In this document: positions 1 to 5,040 of the stretch, one piece after another
How positions within the stretch are numbered: the first letter of the stretch is position 1
How the letters are laid out: every line of letters starts with the position of its first letter
NCBI GenBank assembly: GCA_938045655.1
Contig: CALIMO010000039.1
Location: 1-6,114 of the forward strand
Direction of reading: 5' to 3'
Length of the DNA: 6,114 bases
Source of the DNA: an uncultured bacterium
GTDB taxonomy: Bacteria > Patescibacteriota > Saccharimonadia > Saccharimonadales > Saccharimonadaceae
The notes under the pieces: model-generated
Databases searched by the model: none
Seen by the model: the letters and a program-made list of their open reading frames with translations, nothing else
Told to the model about the DNA's origin: nothing
Program-made: the position numbers and the translations under genes

Positions 1-1
1 A

Positions 2-505
2 ATCAGACTTTTCGTTTTGCTAATTTCTCTGGTTCCACTTGTAATTATGTTTATTTATGACGCTAAGTGGTCGCTTTTGCCAACCAAACTTCTGTATATT
101 TTTAATATTTTAGCGTTTATTTATTGGGCAACTGGATTTTTGACAGTTTCTGGTGGATTTAATTTGAGATCCGTTTTTTACTTAGTAATTTCAATGATGT
201 TCTTCCCGTTGATCTATTTTGTGCTTGCAAAAATTTCGAAAGAGCAATGGGTTGGTGGTGGTGACTGGATTTTGGCGGTTGGCTTGATTTTTCTTTTACC
301 AAATCACCCAGTCTTTGCAATTTTTCTACTTTTCCTTTCGAATGTTATGGGCTTGGTTTTTGCAGTTTTTCAATCTATCTTGCATTTTCGAAAAGTTAAA
401 CGTGGAACACAAATTCCATTTGGCCCGGCAATGATTCTAGCGGCTTTAATTTTGTTAGCCCTTCAACAGCAAATTTTGGTATTTTTTATCAATTTGATAA
501 TGTAA
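2..505 (+). CDS. pilD: Type IV prepilin peptidase (PilD/A24 family), C-terminal part; 5' end outside window
   Basis: This integral-membrane aspartyl protease cuts the short leader off type IV prepilins at the cytoplasmic face. The frame is open to the window edge (codons from base 2) with no convincing start: a TTG at 17 lies inside the frame and has no Shine-Dalgarno. The gene is therefore cut at its 5' end, and the usual N-terminal part cannot be assessed. Counting from the TTG, the first catalytic Asp is D15 (YDAKWSLLP, the D-x5-6-P motif). The second is D83 in the GxGD motif (GGGDWIL, residues 80-86). The family's C-terminal IPFGP motif is at 133-137. The rest is hydrophobic helices with a basic loop (HFRKVKRG). 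The position usually filled by Lys after GxGD is Ile here. The three pilin-like genes just downstream are its probable substrates. Bifunctional N-methylation is known for PilD but cannot be read from this part. Confidence 0.9.
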   Translation: MRLFVLLISLVPLVIMFIYDAKWSLLPTKLLYIFNILAFIYWATGFLTVSGGFNLRSVFYLVISMMFFPLIYFVLAKISKEQWVGGGDWILAVGLIFLLPNHPVFAIFLLFLSNVMGLVFAVFQSILHFRKVKRGTQIPFGPAMILAALILLALQQQILVFFINLIM

Positions 506-519
506 AAATAAAAAGCTTA

Positions 520-528
520 TGGTATAAT
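520..528 (+). promoter_or_regulatory. Extended -10 promoter TGGTATAAT upstream of the pilin genes
   Basis: A perfect TATAAT (523-528) is preceded by TGn (520-522), the extended -10 element. No -35 hexamer is seen at 16-18 bp spacing; TTGATA at 494-499 is 23 bp away, which is too far. The expected start point, about 7 bases downstream, falls near 535, only 4 bases before the ATG at 539. The transcript would then be nearly leaderless and would exclude the AGGAG at 529-533. Readthrough from the peptidase gene would include it. Confidence 0.65.
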
Positions 529-533
529 AGGAG
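529..533 (+). promoter_or_regulatory. Shine-Dalgarno AGGAG for the first pilin-like gene
   Basis: AGGAG lies 5 bases before the ATG at 539, so it supports that start over the in-frame ATG at 554, which has no such sequence. It directly abuts the TATAAT, so it works only on transcripts that begin upstream of this promoter. Confidence 0.6.
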
Positions 534-538
534 TAAAT

Positions 539-1606
539 ATGGAAAACTTTACAATGAAAAAAGCTTTTACGATTATTGAAGTGATACTTGTTTTGGGTAT
601 CTCTGGCTTAATGTTGGCAACTATGCTTGTTGGCTGGAATGCTAGTATTGAAAAACAGCGCTATAATGATTCAGTAAATACTTTTAAATCAGATATTCAG
701 AGTGTGTTTTCGGATGTAGAAAATCAAACTAACGATAAGGGTTCTACAAAAATTAAATGTGACACGTCTGGCGCAAATATAAGTATTTTAAAAGATAATA
801 GCGGTAAATTAACTGGTTCAAGTAATTGTGTGATACTTGGAAAGTATATTTCTTTATATAATGGAAATGTTATTCCTGGGAATGAAAATGCAACTCTTGG
901 ACAAGAGCGATTTAGGGTTTTTGATGTTATAGGAAAAGATATAGATATATCAAAGGATTGTCGGGCAATAGATGAGAATGGCAAATTACATGGTGATTTA
1001 AGAGAATGTAGAAACAGCATAGAGGCTTTACGTGCAACAAAGTTTGTTCTTGATGGTGGTAAGAATAGTGTAAAAGGCCCAAAGGATATAGAGTTGCAAT
1101 GGCGCGGAACATATAAAAATGTTACAGATAATAGGATAACTAGTGCTAGTGGGATACGGGCATTCAGCTATAAAAGTGCAGTTACCTCAATAACGAGTGG
1201 CGATAACAAGTGGCATGGTTTAGATACGATCACTGGTGTTTTAATATTAAGGTCTCCTATTGATAATTCAATAATTTCTTTCGGTACTTCAGCAATGATA
1301 GAACATGGCTCTCTTGATAATGATGGCCTTATAGCCGCTTTTAGAGATATAAATGTGAATAGTGATTTTGTTATTAAAAATGGAAAAACAGTTAATGTTT
1401 GCGTTCGACCTTCTAACGACGGAGTACAGTGGTATGCTGGCGGTTTCAATTTCTTCGGCGATAGAAATAAAGTTGTAAAAATTGGACCTTCGGCTTCTGC
1501 CGTTGAAATCGCGCCTCTTGACGGTCCTAAGGGCTCTTCTTGTGGAGGCGATAGAAAGGGTGATGCAAGATTTGGTGATGTAATAATTGATGGAAAGAAT
1601 TTATAA
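539..1606 (+). CDS. Large type IV pilin-like protein with class III leader (355 aa)
   Basis: This is a probable minor pilin or pseudopilin, or a pilus-borne adhesin; no specific family is recognised. Residues 1-9 form a short basic leader ending KKA, then FTIIEVIL begins the hydrophobic helix (about 10-32). Glu14 is the conserved E+5 of type IV pilins. The -1 residue is Ala9 instead of Gly, which prepilin peptidases may accept less well. The remainder (about 33-355) should be an extracytoplasmic domain, larger than usual for a pilin (commonly 130-200 aa). It has six Cys (74, 97, 141, 157, 288, 335), whose spacing suggests three disulfides. The gene overlaps the next one by one base (TAATG). 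Its central part, codons 81-271, is rich in ATA and AGA/AGG unlike its neighbours, as described in the findings. The role in secretion or pilus assembly is sure in outline only; the ligand is unknown. Confidence 0.8.
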   Translation: MENFTMKKAFTIIEVILVLGISGLMLATMLVGWNASIEKQRYNDSVNTFKSDIQSVFSDVENQTNDKGSTKIKCDTSGANISILKDNSGKLTGSSNCVILGKYISLYNGNVIPGNENATLGQERFRVFDVIGKDIDISKDCRAIDENGKLHGDLRECRNSIEALRATKFVLDGGKNSVKGPKDIELQWRGTYKNVTDNRITSASGIRAFSYKSAVTSITSGDNKWHGLDTITGVLILRSPIDNSIISFGTSAMIEHGSLDNDGLIAAFRDINVNSDFVIKNGKTVNVCVRPSNDGVQWYAGGFNFFGDRNKVVKIGPSASAVEIAPLDGPKGSSCGGDRKGDARFGDVIIDGKNL

Positions 1607-2217
1607 TGAAATTTCGAAAAGGTGATACATTAATTGAAGTGCTTCTTGCTATTGCTGTTTTTGCAACTGTAATGATGATTGGGTTGACCGCAATGAATAA
1701 TGGAATGTCGCGTGCACTAGCAAGTTTGCAGCTTACTATGGCGCGAAATGCTATGGATACTCAAGCGGAAGCTTTGCGTTTTGCTAATGCGGCGTTTATT
1801 TCTGAATATCGTGCAGATAGCTCAGAGGTTTCAAGCCCTGCAGCAGAATTATGGAAAAATAGCTTAACGAAAGACGCTCAAGGCTCAGCAACCCCACTTG
1901 GGGAATGTAGTCGAGGCTCAAGTGCTTTTGTTATCTCAACAAGAGATATGGTGACGAATCGTGGTTATCATAATGAAAAAATAGTTAATGCAATAACTTA
2001 TCCGCGAATTGCTTATGGTGATGATAAAGATAATAATGCGAACTGGCTACGTGATGACCTTCCTTATAGAAGTGCGCAAGGTATTTGGGTTGAAAAAGTT
2101 CATGCTCCAAATACGAAATATTATGATTTTCATATTCGTGCATGTTGGTCTGCGCCAGGAACTAACGTAAAAACAACTCTTGGAACGATTGTGAGGTTAT
2201 ATGACCCAAGGAACTAA
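1606..2217 (+). CDS. Type IV minor pilin-like protein (PilV/GspI-like position, 203 aa)
   Basis: The second of three prepilins. The leader is only six residues (MKFRKG), then DTLIEVLLAIAVF starts the helix (about 7-30) with Glu11 at +5. Position +1 is Asp7, where Phe or Met is normal, so this mature N-terminus would be unusual. The extracytoplasmic domain follows, with two Cys (101 and 180) that could form a single disulfide. Near the C-terminus is a Trp/aromatic-rich segment with FHIRACW (175-181) and TLGTIVRLYDP at the end, which I remember as a common ending in Saccharibacteria pilin-like proteins (recall, not checked). The ATG shares a base with the previous stop, and only a weak GGAAAG (1592-1597) precedes it, so translational coupling is likely. 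Names such as PilV or GspI are suggested by position and size only. Confidence 0.78.
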   Translation: MKFRKGDTLIEVLLAIAVFATVMMIGLTAMNNGMSRALASLQLTMARNAMDTQAEALRFANAAFISEYRADSSEVSSPAAELWKNSLTKDAQGSATPLGECSRGSSAFVISTRDMVTNRGYHNEKIVNAITYPRIAYGDDKDNNANWLRDDLPYRSAQGIWVEKVHAPNTKYYDFHIRACWSAPGTNVKTTLGTIVRLYDPRN

Positions 2218-2875
2218 AAAAGGTTTTACGATTATGGAATTAATGCTAGCAATGGGCGTGATTGCATTTTTGCTCGTTGGCGTTGCTGGCTTAATTATTC
2301 AAATGACGAACACGATTACTCGTGGTACAACTTATAAAGATTTAAACACTGCTGCTCGCACAATTAATGCAGATTTTACTAAGACTTTCAATTCTTCACC
2401 AATGCTTGATGATTGGAGCGGTGGTGTTGATGGTAAATTTTACAAATCTACTGGCGCAGCCGGTGCATTTTGTACTGGAACCGTGAGCTACTTGTGGAAT
2501 ATAGGTGATGGAAGACGGATAGTTTTCGATGATATTAGTGCCGTTAAATTAGTAAAAGTTCGCGATACTGCTAGATCTTATTGCGCTGATGGTGCCGAAA
2601 ATACAATTTGGCGAAGGGTACCTCGTGACAACAATGTTACAGAAATCCTAACTGGCGGTGAAATTGATCTTCGATTGCATGGAATTAATTTTTCAACCTC
2701 GCCTAATTTAAAAAATAGTGCATCAAACCAAATGATCGTTAATATTTCTTATATTTTAGGAACACCGAACAACGGTGATATAGATGTAAGCACGTATAAT
2801 TGTGAAGGGAATATTAAAAGTAATTATTGTGCAGTTAATAGATTCGATTTAACTGTCCGAACTCTTGGCAGATAA
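2201..2875 (+). CDS. Type IV minor pilin-like protein (PilW/GspJ-like position, 224 aa)
   Basis: The third prepilin, and the most canonical of the set. The leader is MTQGTKKG, cleaved before FTIMELMLAMGV; Gly8 is -1, Phe9 is +1 and Glu13 is +5. The hydrophobic helix runs to about residue 35, followed by an amphipathic stretch and an extracytoplasmic domain. That domain has four Cys (91, 128, 201, 210), probably two disulfides. Its ATG lies inside the end of the previous gene (17-base overlap) and is served by GAGG at 2193-2196, four bases upstream. The three pilin genes therefore form one translationally linked unit. It ends at the hairpin 2875-2900. Order and size recall the PilV-PilW or GspI-GspJ minor pilins that prime pilus tips, but orthology is inferred, not shown. 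Confidence 0.8.
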   Translation: MTQGTKKGFTIMELMLAMGVIAFLLVGVAGLIIQMTNTITRGTTYKDLNTAARTINADFTKTFNSSPMLDDWSGGVDGKFYKSTGAAGAFCTGTVSYLWNIGDGRRIVFDDISAVKLVKVRDTARSYCADGAENTIWRRVPRDNNVTEILTGGEIDLRLHGINFSTSPNLKNSASNQMIVNISYILGTPNNGDIDVSTYNCEGNIKSNYCAVNRFDLTVRTLGR

Positions 2876-2900
2876 AAAGTGGCTTTCGAAAGCCACTTTT
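2875..2900. terminator. Bidirectional intrinsic terminator between convergent pilin and xer genes
   Basis: This is a perfect 13+13 palindrome, read from either strand as AAAAGTGGCTTTC then GAAAGCCACTTTT. The stem carries T tracts in both directions: TTTTA on plus, TTTTTA on minus. It begins at the last base of the plus-strand pilin stop (TAA 2873-2875) and covers the first bases of the minus-strand xer stop (2899-2901). One hairpin therefore serves both genes. TTCGAA sits at its centre. Confidence 0.85.
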
Positions 2901-3816
2901 ATTCTGTTTCGCTGTGAAATTTCTCGTGAATTTCTTTTAGATGTTGGTCGGTAATATGCGTATAGATTTGTGTTGTTGCAATGCTGGCGTGGCCAAGCAT
3001 TCCTTGCACTGAGCGCAAATCCGCACCATTCACGAGTAAATCTGTTGCGAAAGAATGTCGCATTGTATGGGGTGAAACGTGTTTTGTGATTCCAGCAAGT
3101 TTTGCATATTTTTCAACCATCCTTTGCACCGAACGTGGTGTAATCCGCCGATAATTTCCATCAGTCGAAGGTTTCTTGTATCGCCGCGAATAATTTAAAA
3201 ATAACGGTTGTAAGTTGTCATTTCGGGTGTTTAAATAATTTTCGATATGTTCTGCGGCTTTTTTCGAAATAAAAATTGGTCGGTCTTTGTTTCCTTTTCC
3301 GCGAACAGTAAATTCACGCCGCTTTGTATTGATGCTTCCACGGTTTAAATTCACAAGTTCAGAAACACGCAAACCACTCGAAAAGAGTAATTCTACAATT
3401 GCGCGGTCTCGTAAATCACTTTCGGTTTCATTTGGAATTTCAGCAGTCAAGCGCTCAATTTCTTCATAATGCAAAAAATTCACTTGTGGCTTTACAATTT
3501 TTGGTAGCTCAATCTTTGAAGGTTCCAAGCTTTTAATATCACGCCGAGCAAGATAAGTTAAAAATCTTCGAAGGGCAATTAAGTGATAGGCTTGCGTAGC
3601 TCGCCCTAAATCTTTGCCGGATTCATTTTCGTAACGATTAAGCCATAAACGATATTTTCGAACTAATTCTGAGGTAATTTCTTTTGCTTGAATATCTCCT
3701 GCAAATTCAACAAATCGCTCCAAATAAAGCCGATAATTCTCGGCCGTCTTTTTCGAACGGCCACCTTCAACTTCGAGCGACTCAATAAAATCTTCAATTC
3801 CTTCAGAAATATACAT
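2899..3816 (-). CDS. xer: XerC/XerD-like tyrosine recombinase (305 aa)
   Basis: This is a site-specific recombinase; the likely role is resolution of chromosome dimers at dif, in the cytoplasm with the division apparatus. Residues about 1-90 form the helical core-binding domain (TAENYRLYLERF), and about 110-305 the catalytic domain. All catalytic positions are present: Arg150 (SSGLRVSEL), Lys174 (RGKGNKDR), His250 and Arg253 (HTMRH), His276 (LGHAS), and nucleophile Tyr285 (QIYTH). Spacings from R to K, H, R, H and Y equal those of E. coli XerD (148/172/244/247/270/279). Length is close to the roughly 300 of the family. The start has no Shine-Dalgarno; the promoter's -10 ends six bases before it, so the message looks leaderless. 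No integrase-type neighbour, attachment site or other phage gene is seen, so a housekeeping role is preferred over an element's integrase. XerC versus XerD cannot be settled. Confidence 0.9.
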   Translation of the reverse strand: MYISEGIEDFIESLEVEGGRSKKTAENYRLYLERFVEFAGDIQAKEITSELVRKYRLWLNRYENESGKDLGRATQAYHLIALRRFLTYLARRDIKSLEPSKIELPKIVKPQVNFLHYEEIERLTAEIPNETESDLRDRAIVELLFSSGLRVSELVNLNRGSINTKRREFTVRGKGNKDRPIFISKKAAEHIENYLNTRNDNLQPLFLNYSRRYKKPSTDGNYRRITPRSVQRMVEKYAKLAGITKHVSPHTMRHSFATDLLVNGADLRSVQGMLGHASIATTQIYTHITDQHLKEIHEKFHSETE

Positions 3817-3822
3817 AATCTT

Positions 3823-3831
3823 ATTATAGCA
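3823..3831 (-). promoter_or_regulatory. Extended -10 promoter (TGCTATAAT) for xer, minus strand
   Basis: Read on the minus strand, TGC then TATAAT is a perfect extended -10, ending six bases from the xer ATG at 3816. The start point should lie at or within a base or two of that ATG, predicting a leaderless mRNA. No good -35 is seen. The region where a -35 would sit overlaps the ndk -10 on the opposite strand. Confidence 0.7.
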
Positions 3832-3849
3832 TTTTTTTATAAAAAATAG

Positions 3850-3855
3850 TATAAT
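3850..3855 (+). promoter_or_regulatory. -10 element (TATAAT) for ndk
   Basis: A perfect TATAAT stands 27 bases upstream of the ndk ATG, predicting a start near 3862 and a leader of about 20 bases that includes the Shine-Dalgarno. It lacks the TG of an extended -10 (TAG precedes it) and has no clear -35. A hexamer at 17-bp spacing would fall at 3827-3832, on top of the xer -10. The intervening DNA is runs of T and A that probably melt or bend easily. Confidence 0.65.
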
Positions 3856-3872
3856 TTATGAAGAAGTCTAAG

Positions 3873-3878
3873 AAGGAG
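3873..3878 (+). promoter_or_regulatory. Shine-Dalgarno AAGGAG for ndk
   Basis: AAGGAG stands four bases before the ATG at 3883 and fixes that start. It excludes the ATG at 3858, which is in another frame, has no such sequence and lies only two bases after the -10. Confidence 0.75.
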
Positions 3879-3882
3879 TTTT

Positions 3883-4392
3883 ATGTCGAAAGAATTAATT
3901 CAGCGAACATTAATTTTATTCAAGCCAGATGCTGTTCAGCGTGGGATTGTGGGAGAAATTTTAACGCGTTTCGAAAGGGTTGGTTTAAAAATAATCGGCA
4001 CAAAAATGATTTTCCCAAGCAAAGAACATTATCACAAGCACTATGAAGGAATTGGCAAAATGGTCACACGGCGCGGTGAAAAAGCTTTTGACATGGCGTT
4101 GGAATTTATGACTCAAGGGCCTGTAATTGCAATGGTTTTTGAAGGTGTGGAGGCGGTTGAATTGGTGCGAAAACTTGTTGGTGGAACTGAACCAAAAACG
4201 GCACTTCCTGGTACAATTCGTGGAGATTATTCGCACATGAGTTTTGGCTATGCAGATGAGCACAATGTTGGGGTTCCGAATCTAATTCATGCTTCAGGTA
4301 GCATTGAAGAAGCTAAACAAGAAATTTCGCACTGGTTTTCAGATTTCGAAATTTACGACTACACTTCACCTCGCGAAAAATTTACGCGTTAA
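3883..4392 (+). CDS. ndk: Nucleoside diphosphate kinase (169 aa, with insertion)
   Basis: This enzyme balances NTP and dNTP pools by moving the terminal phosphate from one NTP to an NDP through a phosphohistidine, in the cytoplasm. Visible family marks are the substrate Lys14 in LILFKPDAV, the GTKM strand (39-42), EFMTQGPV (74-81), the loop GTIRGDY (110-116; Arg113 is likely a phosphate ligand), and the active-site run NLIHASGS with catalytic His136. E. coli Ndk is 143 residues. The extra length here comes largely from about ten residues between GDY and N133 (HMSFGYADEHN area), close to the active site. The usual H-G-S-D-S is H-A-S-G-S, so the Asp after Ser is Gly. The gene stands alone, divergent from xer, and precedes a tRNA with its own -10. 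Nucleotide balance matters in organisms with reduced nucleotide synthesis, but no other such gene is visible. Confidence 0.95.
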   Translation: MSKELIQRTLILFKPDAVQRGIVGEILTRFERVGLKIIGTKMIFPSKEHYHKHYEGIGKMVTRRGEKAFDMALEFMTQGPVIAMVFEGVEAVELVRKLVGGTEPKTALPGTIRGDYSHMSFGYADEHNVGVPNLIHASGSIEEAKQEISHWFSDFEIYDYTSPREKFTR

Positions 4393-4416
4393 AATCTCGC
4401 TATTTTTTTAAAAATC

Positions 4417-4425
4417 TGGTAAAAT
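4417..4425 (+). promoter_or_regulatory. Extended -10 promoter (TGGTAAAAT) for the tRNA-Arg unit
   Basis: TGG followed by TAAAAT ends 10 bases before the first base of the mature tRNA, which predicts initiation near 4432 and a very short 5' trailer for RNase P. The -35 region has no recognisable hexamer. Because no terminator or further promoter is seen before the next gene, it probably also drives the two membrane protein genes downstream. Confidence 0.6.
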
Positions 4426-4435
4426 AGAGTAGTGA

Positions 4436-4512
4436 GCCTCGGTAGCTCAATTGGATAGAGCAGTTCCGTCCTAAGGAAAAGGTTATAGGTTCGATTCCTA
4501 TCCGGGGTACCA
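4436..4512 (+). tRNA. tRNA-Arg (anticodon CCT), CCA encoded
   Basis: A complete 77-base cloverleaf that reads AGG. The acceptor arm, GCCTCGG with CCGGGGT, pairs in 7/7 with G-U at the first and fourth pairs. The D stem is GCTC/GAGC, with loop AATTGGATA containing GG and A20, a known arginine identity base. The anticodon loop GTCCTAA (4468-4474) holds CCT at 4470-4472. The variable loop is five bases (AGGTT), and the T arm ATAGG/CCTAT encloses loop TTCGATT. The discriminator is A and CCA is encoded at 4510-4512. Odd points are a G-A mismatch at the top pair of the anticodon stem (27-43) and G at position 32, where a pyrimidine is usual. Neither rules out function, as the remaining four stem pairs are canonical. 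AGG codons occur in several genes here, with the highest use in the first pilin gene. Confidence 0.95.
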
Positions 4513-4524
4513 CTAAATTTATTT

Positions 4525-5040
4525 ATGAAAGAACAAATTTTTAAAGGTCAAAGAGAAGGCGAAGAATTTCTCTTTATGTTTCGAAAGCATATCATTGCAA
4601 TGCGAAAGGGTTTTTACCTTTTTTTGGGTGTTTTTGCGATTTCTTGTTTGCCAACATTTTTTATGCTAACATCAGATAATCTAATGGATGCACTTTGGAT
4701 TGCTTTGTGTGGATTTATTGTTGGTTTGATTTTATTTTTTTATCAATTTATGCTTTGGTATTATTCTCTTTATATTGTTTCGAATGAGCGGATTCGCCAG
4801 ATTACACAAAAAGGCTTTTTTGGGCGAAAAATGATGGACTTACCGCTTTCGAAAATTCAAAGTGTTAATTTTGAAATCCCAGGTTTTTTTGGTGAAATTT
4901 TCCATTTTGGAACAATCAATATTTTTACAATTGTGGGTGATCTAGAAATTAAAAATGTTGAACATCCAGAAGAGATTTATAATAAAATTCAAGATGCGAT
5001 TTCGAAAGTTGAAATGGAGGGAGAAAATGAAGAATATTAG
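4525..5040 (+). CDS. Bacterial PH-domain (YdbS-like, bPH_2) membrane protein (171 aa)
   Basis: A small inner-membrane protein of unknown biochemical role. Members of this family are widespread and some act in envelope or stress functions. The N-terminus GQREGEEFLFMFRKH (8-22) is typical of the family and supports the ATG at 4525 over a Met at residue 18. Two hydrophobic helices follow, about 28-49 and 54-80. The bacterial pleckstrin-homology-like domain (about 82-165) begins with SNERIRQIT. It continues through LPLSKIQSVN (106-115), HFGTINIFT (127-135) and the closing helix HPEEIYNKI. The start is only 12 bases after the CCA of the tRNA, with no Shine-Dalgarno, so expression presumably depends on the tRNA promoter. 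It overlaps the next gene by 14 bases and stops with TAG, the only TAG in the window. Function of the pair is inferred to be in the membrane or cell envelope. Confidence 0.8.
   Translation: MKEQIFKGQREGEEFLFMFRKHIIAMRKGFYLFLGVFAISCLPTFFMLTSDNLMDALWIALCGFIVGLILFFYQFMLWYYSLYIVSNERIRQITQKGFFGRKMMDLPLSKIQSVNFEIPGFFGEIFHFGTINIFTIVGDLEIKNVEHPEEIYNKIQDAISKVEMEGENEEY
5016..5020 (+). promoter_or_regulatory. Shine-Dalgarno GGAGG deciding the start of the SurA/PrsA-like gene
   Basis: GGAGG, part of the purine run GGAGGGAG (5016-5023), lies six bases before the ATG at 5027. This is the strongest ribosome site in the window and places the start there rather than at the in-frame ATGs 4955 or 4994, which would run deep inside the PH-domain gene. 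Confidence 0.85.

Noticed and set aside
724..1449. Three minus-strand reading frames opposite the first pilin gene
   Set aside because: They have no recognisable domains or ribosome sites and fall within a plus-strand gene with clear prepilin features.
554..1606. Alternative start for the first pilin gene at ATG 554
   Set aside because: A leader of four residues is possible, but AGGAG is placed correctly for 539 and nothing precedes 554.
2899..3816. Possible phage or plasmid integrase instead of a housekeeping Xer
   Set aside because: The catalytic spacing equals XerD, length is typical, and there are no excisionase, attachment repeats or phage genes around. The tRNA is about 600 bases away beyond ndk, with no duplicated 3' end seen.
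3811..3870. A dif-like site near xer
   Set aside because: The AT-rich inverted look of this gap is explained by the two promoters. No 11-6-11 sequence resembling dif was found by eye here or elsewhere in the window.
3858..4046. 62-residue plus-strand reading frame overlapping the start of ndk
   Set aside because: It starts two bases after the -10, has no ribosome site, and is another frame of the well-supported ndk gene.
4390..4416. Terminator after ndk (TATTTTTTTAAAAA)
   Set aside because: There is a T run, but only a three-base GC stem or a weak AT stem could form upstream, so it is not listed as a hairpin terminator.
4491..4519. A promoter inside the tRNA (TTCGAT, 17 bp, TAAATT) for the PH-domain gene
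   Set aside because: TTCGAT matches the -35 consensus at only two of six bases and belongs to the conserved T loop; the -10 is weak with no TGn.
4955..5026. Longer N-terminus for the SurA/PrsA-like protein starting at ATG 4955 or 4994
   Set aside because: The added part lies inside the PH-domain gene and has no Shine-Dalgarno, whereas ATG 5027 has a strong GGAGG at proper distance.
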